64,000 bases of DNA from Pseudomonadota bacterium (GCA_029781795.1 JAKOWB010000130.1:29149-93148); one strand, 5' to 3'. Counted from the stretch's first letter, positions 42,978 to 52,227 are shown. Translations and numbers: made by a program. The notes: a model not told the origin generated them from the sequence alone.

Positions 42978-44728
42978 CAGACATCTCCACGCACCAGCAC
43001 GAAGGGGCCGAGCGCCAGCAGGTCCATCTTCGTGCGCAGGAAGCAGTCCAGCGCCTCGGCCGGACGGCAGACCACCGGCTCGTTCTCGTTGAACGAGGTG
43101 TTGAGCAGCAGCGGCACGCCGGTACGCGCGGCGAAGGCGGCGATCAGGCGGTGATAGAGCGGGTTGTCAGCCGCCCGCACGGTCTGCAGCCGGCCGGAAC
43201 CGTCGACGTGCGTCACCGCCGGGATCAGCGCGCGCTTCTCCGGCCGGATCTGGAAGACCTGCATCATGAAGGGGACGGCGTCGTCCTCCTCGAACCACTC
43301 GGCCGTCGCCTCGGCCAGGATCGAGGGCGCAAAGGGGCGGAAGGATTCGCGCCGCTTGATCTTCGCGTTCAGCAGTTCCTTCATGTCGCCGCGCCTGGGA
43401 TCGCAGAGGATCGAGCGGTTGCCCAGCGCGCGCGGCCCCCACTCGACGCGGCCCTGGAACCAGCCGACGACGGCGCCGCCGTCGATGGCCGCCGCGACCC
43501 GCGCGCAGAGCGCCGCCGGATCTTCGTGCCGCTCCAGGCGGACGCCCTCGGCGCTCCAGCGCGCCCGCTCCGCCTCGATAGCGGCCTCCAGCGCCGGGGC
43601 GTCGTACCGCGGCCCCCAGTAGGCGTGGGGCATCACGCCAGCCAGCGGCTGGTCGGACAGGCGCTGCCAGGCGACCAGCGCGGCGCCCAGCGCGCCGCCG
43701 GCATCACCCGCCGCCGCCTGCACGTAGACGTGGCTGAAGCCGAGCTCGCGCCTCAGCTTGCCGTTCATCACCGAGTTGAAGGCGCAGCCGCCGGCCAGCG
43801 CGATGGCCTCGCTGCCGTGCCGCGCCTTGAACCCGGCGATCAGGCGGAAGGCCGCTGCCTCGAAGGCCGCCTGCACCGAGCGGGCGATGTCGCGGTGGCG
43901 CTGCTCCAGCGGCGCGTCGGGAACGCGGGCCGGGCCCAGCAATTCCTCCCACAGCGGGGTCCAGAGCCGCCCGACCGAGGGACTGCCGCCAGTCCACTCG
44001 TAGGGCACCGCCTCGCTATGGTGACGGAAGGCCGCGAGGTTCAGGCGGTACTCATCGCCTTCGGCCCGCAGGATCTGGGCGAGCGGTTCCAGCAAGCGCG
44101 GCTCGCCATAGGGCGCGAGCCCCATGACCTTGTACTCGTCGCCATAGTGCGGGAAGCCGAGGTACTGCGTCGCCGCCTGGTAGAAGATGCCGAGCGAATG
44201 GGGAAAGGGCACCCGGCCCTCGACCGCGATGCGCCCACCCTCGCCCAGGCCCCAGGCGGCGGAGGCGAAGTCGCCGAAGCCGTCGAGCGAGACCACGCTG
44301 GCGCGCGCGAAGGGCGAGGCGAAGTAGGCCGAGGCCAGGTGCGCCAGGTGATGCTCGACGAAGTCGACGCGGCCCTGGAAGCGCTGCTCCGGGAAGGCGG
44401 CCTGCAGCGCCGCCTCGACGCCGCCCCACTGCCGGCGGTTGGCCAGGCGTTGCAACACCAGGCGCGGGCTCGGCCGCTGCCGCAGCAGGTAGGCCAGGCG
44501 CTGCCAGCGGCCGGCGCGCGGGTCGCGGTTGATGGCGACGGCGGTGACCTCGCCGAGGTCGATACCAGCCTCCTGAAGGCACCAGGCGATGGCCGCGCGC
44601 GGGAAGCCGGCCCAGTGCTTGATCCGGTTGAGGCGCTCCTCCTCCACCGCGGCGACCAGGCGCCCCTCCTTCAGCAGGCAGGCGGCAGCATCGCCGTGAT
44701 AGGCGTTGAGGCCGAGGATCCAGGTCAT
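42977..44728 (-). CDS. carbamoyltransferase, NodU/CmcH family
   Basis: Transfers a carbamoyl group from carbamoyl phosphate (ATP-dependent) to a hydroxyl, probably on an EPS sugar as NodU does on Nod factor. The 583-aa protein shows 'ILGLNAYHGDAAACLLKEGR', 'VDFVEHHLAHLASAYFASPF' (HHxxH metal site, about 115-120) and 'IALAGGCAFNSVMNGKLRRE'. The YrdC-like C-terminal region has 'GRVEWGPRALGNRSILCDPR' and 'LLLNTSFNENEPVVCRPAEA'. ATG 44728 overlaps the preceding GT2 gene by 4 nt. Functionally grouped with the amidotransferase. Confidence 0.93.
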   Translation of the reverse strand: MTWILGLNAYHGDAAACLLKEGRLVAAVEEERLNRIKHWAGFPRAAIAWCLQEAGIDLGEVTAVAINRDPRAGRWQRLAYLLRQRPSPRLVLQRLANRRQWGGVEAALQAAFPEQRFQGRVDFVEHHLAHLASAYFASPFARASVVSLDGFGDFASAAWGLGEGGRIAVEGRVPFPHSLGIFYQAATQYLGFPHYGDEYKVMGLAPYGEPRLLEPLAQILRAEGDEYRLNLAAFRHHSEAVPYEWTGGSPSVGRLWTPLWEELLGPARVPDAPLEQRHRDIARSVQAAFEAAAFRLIAGFKARHGSEAIALAGGCAFNSVMNGKLRRELGFSHVYVQAAAGDAGGALGAALVAWQRLSDQPLAGVMPHAYWGPRYDAPALEAAIEAERARWSAEGVRLERHEDPAALCARVAAAIDGGAVVGWFQGRVEWGPRALGNRSILCDPRRGDMKELLNAKIKRRESFRPFAPSILAEATAEWFEEDDAVPFMMQVFQIRPEKRALIPAVTHVDGSGRLQTVRAADNPLYHRLIAAFAARTGVPLLLNTSFNENEPVVCRPAEALDCFLRTKMDLLALGPFVLVRGDV

Positions 44729-45507
44729 GGCGGCGGCTTCCCGCGCGCTTCCAGCAGGTAGAGCGCCAGCGCCGTCTCGGCCAGCAGGCGCTGGTAGGCG
44801 TAGGCCAGGCCGGCGCGCCCGTCGAGGATCAGCCCCTTGCCGAAGAGGCACCAGAGGAAGACGGCCCAGGGCGCGATCCAGTGCCTGAGGCGCAGGCGGT
44901 CGGCGCGGTCGAGCGCGGCGCGTTCCGCCGCCAGCAGTTTGTCGCGCTCGCCGGCCTGGTAGCGCGCCTGCGCCGCCAGCCAGTGGCTTACCGGCTTGCG
45001 GTCGTCGTGTTGGATGCGGCCCTTCAGCCGCGCCACGGGTCCCTCGACGCGCCAGCGCTCGGTGTGGCCGTCCTGCCAGGGCGTGGCGCGGCCGCGGCGG
45101 AACAGCACCGTGTTGGGTGGATAGAGGTTGGCGCGCAGCGGCCGCCCGCCGATGCAATAGGTGAAGGCGATGCGATAGGCGGCCAGGTCCTCAGGCGGTG
45201 CCAGCGCAGCGATCTCCGCCACCAGCGCCTCGCTCAGCAGGTAGTCGGCGTCGAGCCGCAGTACCCAGGGCGTGGCGATGCCAGTCTCCGCCAGCGCGAA
45301 GCGCCATTGGCGGGCATGGTCGTCGAAGGGGCGGGTGAAGACGCGCACGCGCGGATGACGGCGCAGGATCTCCAGCGTGGCGTCGGTCGAGCCGCTGTCC
45401 ACCACCACGAGGTCGCGCGCCCAGGCGAGCCGCGCCAGCGTGCGCTCCAGGTTCGCCGCCTCGTTCCACGTCAGCACGACGGGCGTGATCTGCTCGAGAA
45501 ACCCCAT
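44725..45507 (-). CDS. glycosyltransferase family 2 (WaaE/KdtX-like)
   Basis: GT-A transferase of 260 aa similar to the LPS-core WaaE type: 'TPVVLTWNEAANLERTLARL', 'DLVVVDSGSTDATLEILRRH', 'WVLRLDADYLLSEALVAEIA', 'DGHTERWRVEGPVARLKGRI' and 'HDDRKPVSHWLAAQARYQAG'. The C-terminal helix 'WIAPWAVFLWCLFGKGLILD' may bind the membrane. ATG 45507 begins the fold; ATG 45546 would add 13 residues. It is divergent from the WcaI-like gene across 113 nt. The nearby gmhA-hldE genes make a heptose acceptor or donor role conceivable. Confidence 0.87.
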   Translation of the reverse strand: MGFLEQITPVVLTWNEAANLERTLARLAWARDLVVVDSGSTDATLEILRRHPRVRVFTRPFDDHARQWRFALAETGIATPWVLRLDADYLLSEALVAEIAALAPPEDLAAYRIAFTYCIGGRPLRANLYPPNTVLFRRGRATPWQDGHTERWRVEGPVARLKGRIQHDDRKPVSHWLAAQARYQAGERDKLLAAERAALDRADRLRLRHWIAPWAVFLWCLFGKGLILDGRAGLAYAYQRLLAETALALYLLEARGKPPP

Positions 45508-45620
45508 GCGACTCGCCGTACTCCCCCACGGGCCACCATAGCGCATAAGCGCGTGGTTTGCCCGGCGCCGATCAAGCCGGCCATACTTTCGGCCGGGGGC
45601 AACGGCGGCGGGGGCCGCGC

Positions 45621-46856
45621 TTGAAGATCCTGCTCTACGGCCTGAACTACGCGCCCGAGGCGGTGGGCACCGGCCGCTACAGCGGCGAGTTGGGCGCCTG
45701 GCTGGCGGCGCGAGGGCACCGGGTCCGCGTCATCGCCGCGCCGCCCTACTACCCCGCCTGGCGGGTAACGCCGGGCGCGAGACGCTGGTGGCGGCGGGAG
45801 ACGCTGGACGGCGTTCGGGTCACGCGCGTGCCGCTCTATGTGCCGCGCCGGCCACGCGGCCCGACCCGCATGTTGCATCTGGCGAGCTTCGCCCTCTCCT
45901 CCCTGCCGGTGGCGCTGTGGCAGGGCCTCATCTGGCGGCCCGACGTCGTCTTCGCCGTGGCGCCGACCCTGGCGTCGGCGCCGGGCGCATGGCTGGCGGC
46001 GCGCCTCGGCGGCGCCCGGGCCTGGCTGCACCTGCAGGACTTCGAGCTGGAGGCCGCCTTCGGCCTCGGCCTCGCCCGCGGCGGCTGGCTGAAGCGCCTG
46101 GCGCTGCGGCTGGAGCGCTGCCTGCTGCGGCGCTTCGACCGCGTTTCCTCGATCTCGCCCGCCATGCTGCGGCGCCTGGCGGACAAGGGCGTGCGGCCCG
46201 AACGCCTCGTCGAGTTCCGCAACTGGGCCGACTGCGAGGCCGTACAACCGACCTCGCCGGACGCGGCGCTGGCGGCGGCCCTCGGCCTGCCGCCCGGCCG
46301 CCGGGTCGCGCTCTACAGCGGCAACCTGGGGGAAAAGCAGGGCGTGGAGATCCTGGTCGAGGCGGCGCGGCGCCTTGTCGGGCGCACCGATCTGGTGTTC
46401 CTGCTGGTCGGCGAGGGCTCGGCCCGCGCCCGCCTGGAAGCCGCCGCCGCCGGCCTGCCCAACCTGCTGCTGCGCCCGCTGGTGCCGCTGGACCAGCTCA
46501 ACGCGCTGCTGAGCCTCGCCACGCTGCACCTGCTGCCGCAGAAGGCCGACGCCGCCGACCTGGTGCTGCCCTCGAAGCTGACCGGCATGCTGGCCAGCGG
46601 CCGGCCGGTCGTGGCGACGGCGGCGCCGGGCACCGGGCTCTACGACGAGGTCGCGGGCTGCGGCCTGCTGGTGCCGCCGGGCGACTCCGCGGCCTTCGCC
46701 GCCGCCATCGGCCAACTGCTGGACGACCAGGAGCTTTCGGCGGTCCTCGGCGCCGCGGCGCGGCGGCGGGCGCTGGAGCGCTGGGACCGCGCGGCCATCC
46801 TGCCGCGGCTGGAGGCGGCGCTGGCCGCCCTTGCCGCCCCGGCCCCGCTAGGCTAG
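45621..46856 (+). CDS. WcaI/WbuB-like family 4 glycosyltransferase
   Basis: GT-B transferase of 411 aa similar to colanic-acid WcaI: 'KILLYGLNYAPEAVGTGRYS', 'YYPAWRVTPGARRWWRRETL', 'WLHLQDFELEAAFGLGLARG', 'VEFRNWADCEAVQPTSPDAA', 'VALYSGNLGEKQGVEILVEA' and 'LVLPSKLTGMLASGRPVVAT'. Translation very probably begins at TTG 45621, immediately before the first beta strand; no ATG/GTG precedes it sensibly. First gene of the operon leading to gmhA and hldE. Confidence 0.89.
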   Translation: MKILLYGLNYAPEAVGTGRYSGELGAWLAARGHRVRVIAAPPYYPAWRVTPGARRWWRRETLDGVRVTRVPLYVPRRPRGPTRMLHLASFALSSLPVALWQGLIWRPDVVFAVAPTLASAPGAWLAARLGGARAWLHLQDFELEAAFGLGLARGGWLKRLALRLERCLLRRFDRVSSISPAMLRRLADKGVRPERLVEFRNWADCEAVQPTSPDAALAAALGLPPGRRVALYSGNLGEKQGVEILVEAARRLVGRTDLVFLLVGEGSARARLEAAAAGLPNLLLRPLVPLDQLNALLSLATLHLLPQKADAADLVLPSKLTGMLASGRPVVATAAPGTGLYDEVAGCGLLVPPGDSAAFAAAIGQLLDDQELSAVLGAAARRRALERWDRAAILPRLEAALAALAAPAPLG

Positions 46857-46883
46857 CCAAGGGCGGACGGGAGGGAGGAACCC

Positions 46884-47477
46884 TTGGGCAGCTTCGATCT
46901 CGAGCGCTTCTGGGCCGGCGAGCTGGCCGACCACCTGGAGGTGGCGGCGCGCACCCGCGTGGCGCTGCGCGCGCCCTTCGCAAAGCTGCTCGACCTCGCG
47001 GTCGCCGCGATCCAGGGCGGCGGCAAGATCCTTTTCTTCGGCAACGGCGGCTCGGCCGGCGACGCGCAGCACCTGGCGACCGAGCTGGCGGTGCGCTACG
47101 TCGGCGACCGCGCGCCGATCGCCGCCATCGCGCTGACCACCGACAGCTCGGCCCTCACCGCCATCGGCAACGATCTGGGCTTCGACCAGCTCTTCGCCCG
47201 CCAGGTCGCCGCGCTGGGCCGGCCGGGCGACCTGGCGGTCGGGATCACCACCTCCGGCAAGAGCCGCAACGTGCTGCTGGGGCTGGAGACGGCGCAGCGC
47301 CAAGGCCTCCGCACCGCCGGGCTCGGCGGGCGTGGCGGCGGCGAGCTGCCGGGCTACTGCGACGTGGCGCTGATCGTGCCCTCGGACGTGACCGCGCGCA
47401 TCCAGGAGATGCACATCACCCTCGGCCAGATGCTGTGCGGCGCGCTGGAGCAGCGCCTCGACCTGGTGCGGCCATGA
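46884..47477 (+). CDS. gmhA: phosphoheptose isomerase (sedoheptulose-7-phosphate isomerase)
   Basis: Converts sedoheptulose-7-phosphate to glycero-manno-heptose-7-phosphate, the first heptose step. The 197-aa SIS-domain protein has 'ILFFGNGGSAGDAQHLATEL' (catalytic Glu in ATEL), 'TTSGKSRNVLLGLE' and the late catalytic His in 'IQEMHITLGQMLCGALE'. Start is TTG 46884, backed by a strong GAGGGAGGAA ribosome site ending 3 nt before it. ATGA overlap with hldE. GmhB and HldD are not in the window. Confidence 0.94.
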   Translation: MGSFDLERFWAGELADHLEVAARTRVALRAPFAKLLDLAVAAIQGGGKILFFGNGGSAGDAQHLATELAVRYVGDRAPIAAIALTTDSSALTAIGNDLGFDQLFARQVAALGRPGDLAVGITTSGKSRNVLLGLETAQRQGLRTAGLGGRGGGELPGYCDVALIVPSDVTARIQEMHITLGQMLCGALEQRLDLVRP

Positions 47478-48934
47478 GCGACACCACCGACCTTTCCGCC
47501 GCCCTGGGGCGCCTAGCCGGCGCCCGCGTGCTGGTGGTGGGCGACGTCATGCTGGACCGCTTCGTCTATGGCGCGGTGGAGCGCATCTCGCCCGAGGCGC
47601 CGATCCCCGTGCTGCGCATCGAGCGCGAGGCAGTGATGCTGGGCGGCGCCGGCAACGTGCTGCGCAACCTCGCCGCGCTCGGCGCCCAGCCGGCCTTCGT
47701 CGCCGTGGTGGGCGACGATCCGGCCGGCCGCGAGGTGCAGCGCCTGGTCTCGGAAGTGGCCGGCGGCGAGGGCCACCTGCTGCTCGACCGCGCCCGCCGC
47801 TCGACCATCAAGGAGCGCTACATCGCCGGCGGCCAGCAGCTGCTGCGCGCCGACCGCGAGAGCGACACGACCCTGGCCCCCGCCCTGGCCGACGCCGTGG
47901 TCGCCGCCGCCGAGGCGCTGCTGCCCGAGGTCGCGGTGCTGGTGCTCTCGGACTACGGCAAGGGCGTGCTCTGCGACTCCATCCTCGGGCGCCTGATCGC
48001 GGCGGCGCGGGCGCGCGGCCTCTTGATCGTGGTCGACCCCAAGGGCCGCGACTTCGCCCGCTATCGCGGCGCCACGCTGGTGACGCCGAACCGCCGCGAG
48101 CTGGCCGAGGCCAGCGGCCTGCCGACCGAGGGCGACGCCGCCATCGTCGCCGCCGCGCGCCGGGTGATGGAGAGTGCCGGCCTGGCCGGCGTGCTGGCGA
48201 CCCGCAGCGAGCAGGGCATGTCGCTGGTCGACGCCGAGGGCGCGCGGCACCTGCCCGCCGAGGCGCGCGAGGTCTACGACGTCTCCGGCGCCGGCGACAC
48301 CGTGGTCGCCACCCTGGCGGCGGCGCTGGCCGGCGGCCTCGACCGCCTGACCGCGGCGCGCCTGGCCAACGTCGCCGCCGGCATCGTCGTCGGCAAGGCC
48401 GGCACCGCCGTCACAAGCCCGGGCGAGATCCTGCATGCGCTGCACGCCCAGGCCTTCGCCAGCGCCGAGGACAAGGTGCTGCCGCTCGGCCCCCTGCTGG
48501 TGCAGGCCGAGCGCTGGCGCGCCCAGGGCCTGAAGGTCGGCTTCACCAACGGCTGCTTCGACCTGCTGCACCCCGGCCACGTCGCCCTGCTGGCGCAGGC
48601 GCGCGCCGCCTGCGACCGCCTGGTGGTCGGCCTCAACGACGACGCCTCGGTCGCCCGCCTGAAGGGCCCGACCCGCCCGGTGCAGAGCGAGAGCGCCCGC
48701 GCCACGGTGCTCGCCTCCCTCGCCTCGGTCGACGCCGTCACCCTCTTCGCCGAGGACACGCCGCTGGAACTGATCAAGGCGCTGAAGCCCGACCTGCTGG
48801 TCAAGGGCGCCGACTACAGCGCCGAGCAGGTCGTGGGCGCGGCGGAGCTGGCCGCCTGGGGCGGCAGGCTGCTGCTGGCCGAGCTGGTGCCGGGCCAGTC
48901 GACGACGGGGATGGTGAAGCGGATGCGATCCTAG
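47474..48934 (+). CDS. hldE: bifunctional heptose-7-phosphate kinase / heptose-1-phosphate adenylyltransferase
   Basis: Makes ADP-glycero-manno-heptose precursors in two steps. The 486-aa protein has an N-terminal PfkB-type kinase ('VLVVGDVMLDRFVYGAVERI', 'VMLGGAGNVLRNLAALGAQP', catalytic 'DVSGAGDTVVATLAAALAGG' at about 272-291). Its C-terminal nucleotidyltransferase has the HxGH motif 'VGFTNGCFDLLHPGHVALLA' at about 355-374. This is the normal HldE order and length (E. coli 477 aa). Its presence in the EPS locus suggests heptose in the polymer or co-regulated LPS core synthesis. The next gene starts 2 nt later. Confidence 0.96.
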   Translation: MSDTTDLSAALGRLAGARVLVVGDVMLDRFVYGAVERISPEAPIPVLRIEREAVMLGGAGNVLRNLAALGAQPAFVAVVGDDPAGREVQRLVSEVAGGEGHLLLDRARRSTIKERYIAGGQQLLRADRESDTTLAPALADAVVAAAEALLPEVAVLVLSDYGKGVLCDSILGRLIAAARARGLLIVVDPKGRDFARYRGATLVTPNRRELAEASGLPTEGDAAIVAAARRVMESAGLAGVLATRSEQGMSLVDAEGARHLPAEAREVYDVSGAGDTVVATLAAALAGGLDRLTAARLANVAAGIVVGKAGTAVTSPGEILHALHAQAFASAEDKVLPLGPLLVQAERWRAQGLKVGFTNGCFDLLHPGHVALLAQARAACDRLVVGLNDDASVARLKGPTRPVQSESARATVLASLASVDAVTLFAEDTPLELIKALKPDLLVKGADYSAEQVVGAAELAAWGGRLLLAELVPGQSTTGMVKRMRS

Positions 48935-48936
48935 CC

Positions 48937-50748
48937 ATGCCCGCCTTCACCACTCGGCCGGAGATCCTCGGCACCTTCGGCGTCGTCGCGACGACGCACT
49001 GGCTGGGCAGCGCCACCGGGATGGCGATGCTGGAGGAGGGCGGCAATGCCTTCGACGCGGCCGTGGCCACCGGCTTCGCGCTGCAGGTGGTGGAGCCGCA
49101 CCTGAACGGCCTGCTCGGCGACATGACGCTGCTGCTGGCGCGCGGCGAGGGGGACCGGGCGCAGGTGCTCTGCGGCCAGGGCGTCTCGGCGGCGGCGGCG
49201 ACGTTGGACCACTACCGGGGCCTGGGTCTCGACCTGGTGCCGGGCTCCGGCCTGCTGGCGGCCGTGGTGCCGGGCGCTTTCGACGCCTGGATGATCCTGC
49301 TGCGCGACTTCGGCACGGCCCCGCTGCGCCGCGTGCTGGAGCCGGCCATCGCCTTCGCCGAGCGCGGCTTCCCGCTGGTTCCCAACATCAGCCACACCAT
49401 CAACGCGGTGCGCGAGCTCTTCGAGCAGCACTGGCCGACCTCGGCCGCGCTCTGGCTGCCGCACGGCGAGGTGCCGGCGCCCGGCACGCTGTTCCGCTGT
49501 CCCGTGCTGGCCGCCACCTACCGCCGCATCCTGGAGACGGCGGAGGCGGCCGGCGGCGACCGCGACCGCCAGATCGAGGCGGCGCGCGCCACCTTCCAGG
49601 GTGGCTTCGTCGCCCAGGCGGTGGAGGACTTCTGCCGCCGCACCGAGGCTTTGGACAGCTCCGGCCGGCCGCACCGCGGCCTGCTGACCGGCGAGGACAT
49701 GGCGCGCTGGCAGGCGACGCTCGAGGCGCCGGCGACCTATGACTACGCCGGCGTCACGGTCTGCAAGGCCGGGCCCTGGAGCCAGGGGCCGGTCCTGCTG
49801 CAGCAACTCGCGCTGCTCAAGGGCTTCGACCTGGCGACGCTGGGACCGGCCAGCGCCGATTTCATCCACCTGGTGACCGAGTGCAGCAAGCTGGCCTTCG
49901 CCGACCGCGAGGCTTTCTATGGCGATCCGGCCGACACCGCCGTGCCGCTGGAGACGCTGCTGTCCGACGGCTACAACGACGCGCGACGCAGATTGATCAG
50001 CGACGTTGCCTCGCTGGAACTGCGTCCCGGCAGCATTCCCGGCTACGGCGCGCCGCCGGTGCAGCGCATCCGCCAGCCCGACGCGGCGGTCGACCGCAGC
50101 CTCGGCCTCGGCGAGCCGACCGTGGCGCGCTTCGACGAACCGCGGCCGACGGCGCGGGGCGTCACGCGCGGCGACACGGTGCACCTCGACATCATCGACC
50201 GCTGGGGCAACCTGGTCTCGGCGACGCCGAGCGGTGGCTGGCTGCAGTCCTCGCCCGCCATCCCGGCGCTGGGCTGCTGCCTCGGCAACCGCGGGCAGAT
50301 GTTCACGCTGGAGCCGGGGCGCCCCACCACCATGCGGCCGGGCGTGCGGCCGCGCACCACGCTGACCCCCGGCATCGCGCTGAAGGACGGTCGGCCCTGG
50401 CTCGCCTTCGGCACGCCGGGCGGCGACCAGCAGGACCAGTGGTCGCTGCACTTCCTGCTGCGCCACCTGCACCACGGGCTGAACCTGCAGGAGGCGATCG
50501 AGGCGCCGGGTTTCAGCACGGCGCACTTCCCCAGCTCGTTCTATCCGCGCGAGAGCGACCCCGGGCACCTGGCGATCGAGGGCCGCGTGGCGCCGGCCGA
50601 GCAGGCCGACCTGCGCCGCCGCGGCCACCGCCTGGAGGTCGGCGAGGACTGGAGCCTCGGCCGCATGACGGCGGCGGCGAAGGAAGGCCCGCTGCTGAAG
50701 GCCGCCGCCAACCCGCGCTTCATGCAGGGCTACGCCATCGGGCGGTGA
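48937..50748 (+). CDS. gamma-glutamyltransferase-family protein without signal peptide
   Basis: Ntn-hydrolase of 603 aa. 'GVVATTHWLGSATGMAMLEE', 'GGNAFDAAVATGFALQVVEP' and the autocleavage/nucleophile region 'RGDTVHLDIIDRWGNLVSAT' (catalytic Thr about residue 410) identify the family; 'GTPGGDQQDQWSLHFLLRH' follows. No Sec signal peptide is seen, unlike periplasmic GGTs, so it is probably cytoplasmic. Real GGT activity is not certain; cephalosporin-acylase-like and other amidase activities occur in the family. It starts 2 nt after hldE, implying co-transcription with the heptose genes. Confidence 0.87.
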   Translation: MPAFTTRPEILGTFGVVATTHWLGSATGMAMLEEGGNAFDAAVATGFALQVVEPHLNGLLGDMTLLLARGEGDRAQVLCGQGVSAAAATLDHYRGLGLDLVPGSGLLAAVVPGAFDAWMILLRDFGTAPLRRVLEPAIAFAERGFPLVPNISHTINAVRELFEQHWPTSAALWLPHGEVPAPGTLFRCPVLAATYRRILETAEAAGGDRDRQIEAARATFQGGFVAQAVEDFCRRTEALDSSGRPHRGLLTGEDMARWQATLEAPATYDYAGVTVCKAGPWSQGPVLLQQLALLKGFDLATLGPASADFIHLVTECSKLAFADREAFYGDPADTAVPLETLLSDGYNDARRRLISDVASLELRPGSIPGYGAPPVQRIRQPDAAVDRSLGLGEPTVARFDEPRPTARGVTRGDTVHLDIIDRWGNLVSATPSGGWLQSSPAIPALGCCLGNRGQMFTLEPGRPTTMRPGVRPRTTLTPGIALKDGRPWLAFGTPGGDQQDQWSLHFLLRHLHHGLNLQEAIEAPGFSTAHFPSSFYPRESDPGHLAIEGRVAPAEQADLRRRGHRLEVGEDWSLGRMTAAAKEGPLLKAAANPRFMQGYAIGR

Positions 50749-50751
50749 GGC

Positions 50752-51408
50752 TCACCGCGGTGGCGGCTTGCCGAGGTCGTCGTAGACCCGCGCCGGGCGG
50801 CGGTCGTAGATCGGCAGCGACAGGCCCTTGAGCAGGGCCAGCGCGCGCAGCAGGAAGGCGGCGAGGAAGCCGGCCAGCAGGCACCAGGGCCGCTCCAGGC
50901 CGAGCTGCGCCAGGCCGACATAGACCGCGGCGCCGAGCACGGCGGCGGTGGCGTAGATCTCCTTCCGCAGGATCAGCGGCGTCTCGGCGCAGAGGATGTC
51001 GCGCACCAGGCCGCCGAAGGCGGCGGACATCAGGCCCATGACCACGGCGATGCCGGGCGAGACGCCGGCCGCCAGCGCCGCCTCGGCCCCCAGCAGGCAG
51101 AAGACCGAGAGGCCGACGGCGTCGGCCCAGAGCAGCAGGCGGTAGCGGTACTCGACCAGGTGCGCGGTGAGGAAGCCCAACAGCGCCACGCCGCAGGTGA
51201 TGGCGACATAGACCGGCTCCTTCACCCAGAAGACCGGCGTCAGGCCGAGCAGCAGGTCGCGCAGCGTGCCGCCGCCGATCCCGGTCACCGTGGCGATCAG
51301 CACGAAGCCGAATATGTCCATGTGCTTGCGCGCGGCGGTCAGCGCGCCGGACAGCGCGAAAACCGCGACGCCGGCCAGATCGATCCAGTAGAGCAAAGTT
51401 TCCAGCAT
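50752..51408 (-). CDS. trimeric intracellular cation (TRIC) channel family protein
   Basis: Inner-membrane protein of 218 aa with seven predicted helices in the TRIC/UPF0126 pattern. Two glycine-rich repeats, 'VTGIGGGTLRDLLLG' (about 41-55) and 'SAAFGGLVRDIL' (about 128-139), form the pore-lining break. Bacterial relatives conduct K+ or Na+; some are proposed glycine transporters. It is tail-to-tail with the GGT-family gene (3-nt gap). ATG 51408 follows a GGGGGCAC ribosome-like site. Confidence 0.93.
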   Translation of the reverse strand: MLETLLYWIDLAGVAVFALSGALTAARKHMDIFGFVLIATVTGIGGGTLRDLLLGLTPVFWVKEPVYVAITCGVALLGFLTAHLVEYRYRLLLWADAVGLSVFCLLGAEAALAAGVSPGIAVVMGLMSAAFGGLVRDILCAETPLILRKEIYATAAVLGAAVYVGLAQLGLERPWCLLAGFLAAFLLRALALLKGLSLPIYDRRPARVYDDLGKPPPR

Positions 51409-51492
51409 GGTTTGGTGCCCCCTGCCCTGGCGGCTTGGCACGGCGGCCGGGCTTCCGCCATAGTGTCCGAAATGGCTCGGGGAGGTTAGGCC

Positions 51493-52227
51493 ATGCGTCG
51501 CTTGCTGATGCTCGCCCTGGCGGCGCTGATCGCGCTGCCCGTTATCCAGGCGCCGTCGGCGCGGGCCGAGCAGGAGGTGGACGAGCCGCTCTACGTCCCG
51601 GCCATGCTGATCCGCGAGGGCAATTTCCGCGCCGATCCCTCGACCAAGAATCCGCCGATCGGCACCTATCCCGCCGGCACGCAGGTGCTGATCCTGGGTT
51701 CGGTCCAGGACAGCCAGCAGCGCACCTGGTACCTGATCCGCCTCTACGACACCGGCCAGGAAGGCTGGATGTTCGGCAACCTGCTGCGCGCCCTGCCGCA
51801 GTTCCCGAACCCGCCCAGCGGCATGGGCGTCACCGTGGTCAAGGACACGGCCGAGCGCGACCTGCTGGTCGGCGGCCACGGCCTGACCCTGCAGTGGATC
51901 GGCGTCAAGCAGCAGGGCGAGCTGGTCGCCTATGAGGACCTGGGCCTCATCTACATCGACGGCGCGCAGGACGGCACCGGCCAGGCGCAGGGCGACTGGA
52001 TCGAGGTCAAGGGCTACGTCACGCTGATCGATACCGGCCGCTTCGCCCTCAAGGGCTCGGTCGAGTACCACGTCGCCAGCCTGACCGGTCAGGGCAACTG
52101 CCGCTCCACCGGCACCTTCGTCTTCGAGCGCGCGGCCAAGAAGAAGAACTGGCGGCTGCAGACCACCGCCAGCCCCTGCGGCAAGTGGGACCAGTTCGTC
52201 GACGTCTACGTCCGGGACGAGAAGTAG
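51493..52227 (+). CDS. secreted SH3-domain protein
   Basis: Periplasmic protein of 244 aa with a signal peptide (MRRLLMLALAALIALPVIQA, cleaved near ARA-EQE). A bacterial SH3 domain covers about residues 33-100 ('LIREGNFRADPSTKNPPIGT', 'QVLILGSVQDSQQRTWYLIR', 'EGWMFGNLLRALP'). The C-terminal 130 residues, with 'GLTLQWIGVKQQGELVAYED' and a Cys pair ('GNCRSTGTFVF', 'ASPCGKWDQF'), are unrecognised. Strong ribosome site GGGGAGG 7 nt before ATG. A cell-wall-binding role is usual for such domains. Followed 123 nt later by the SodC-like gene. Confidence 0.78.
   Translation: MRRLLMLALAALIALPVIQAPSARAEQEVDEPLYVPAMLIREGNFRADPSTKNPPIGTYPAGTQVLILGSVQDSQQRTWYLIRLYDTGQEGWMFGNLLRALPQFPNPPSGMGVTVVKDTAERDLLVGGHGLTLQWIGVKQQGELVAYEDLGLIYIDGAQDGTGQAQGDWIEVKGYVTLIDTGRFALKGSVEYHVASLTGQGNCRSTGTFVFERAAKKKNWRLQTTASPCGKWDQFVDVYVRDEK

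Noticed and set aside
45788..47473. Upstream extension of the HldE frame
   Set aside because: Overlaps the WcaI-like and gmhA genes in another frame; the HldE kinase domain starts at 47474 with an ATGA overlap.
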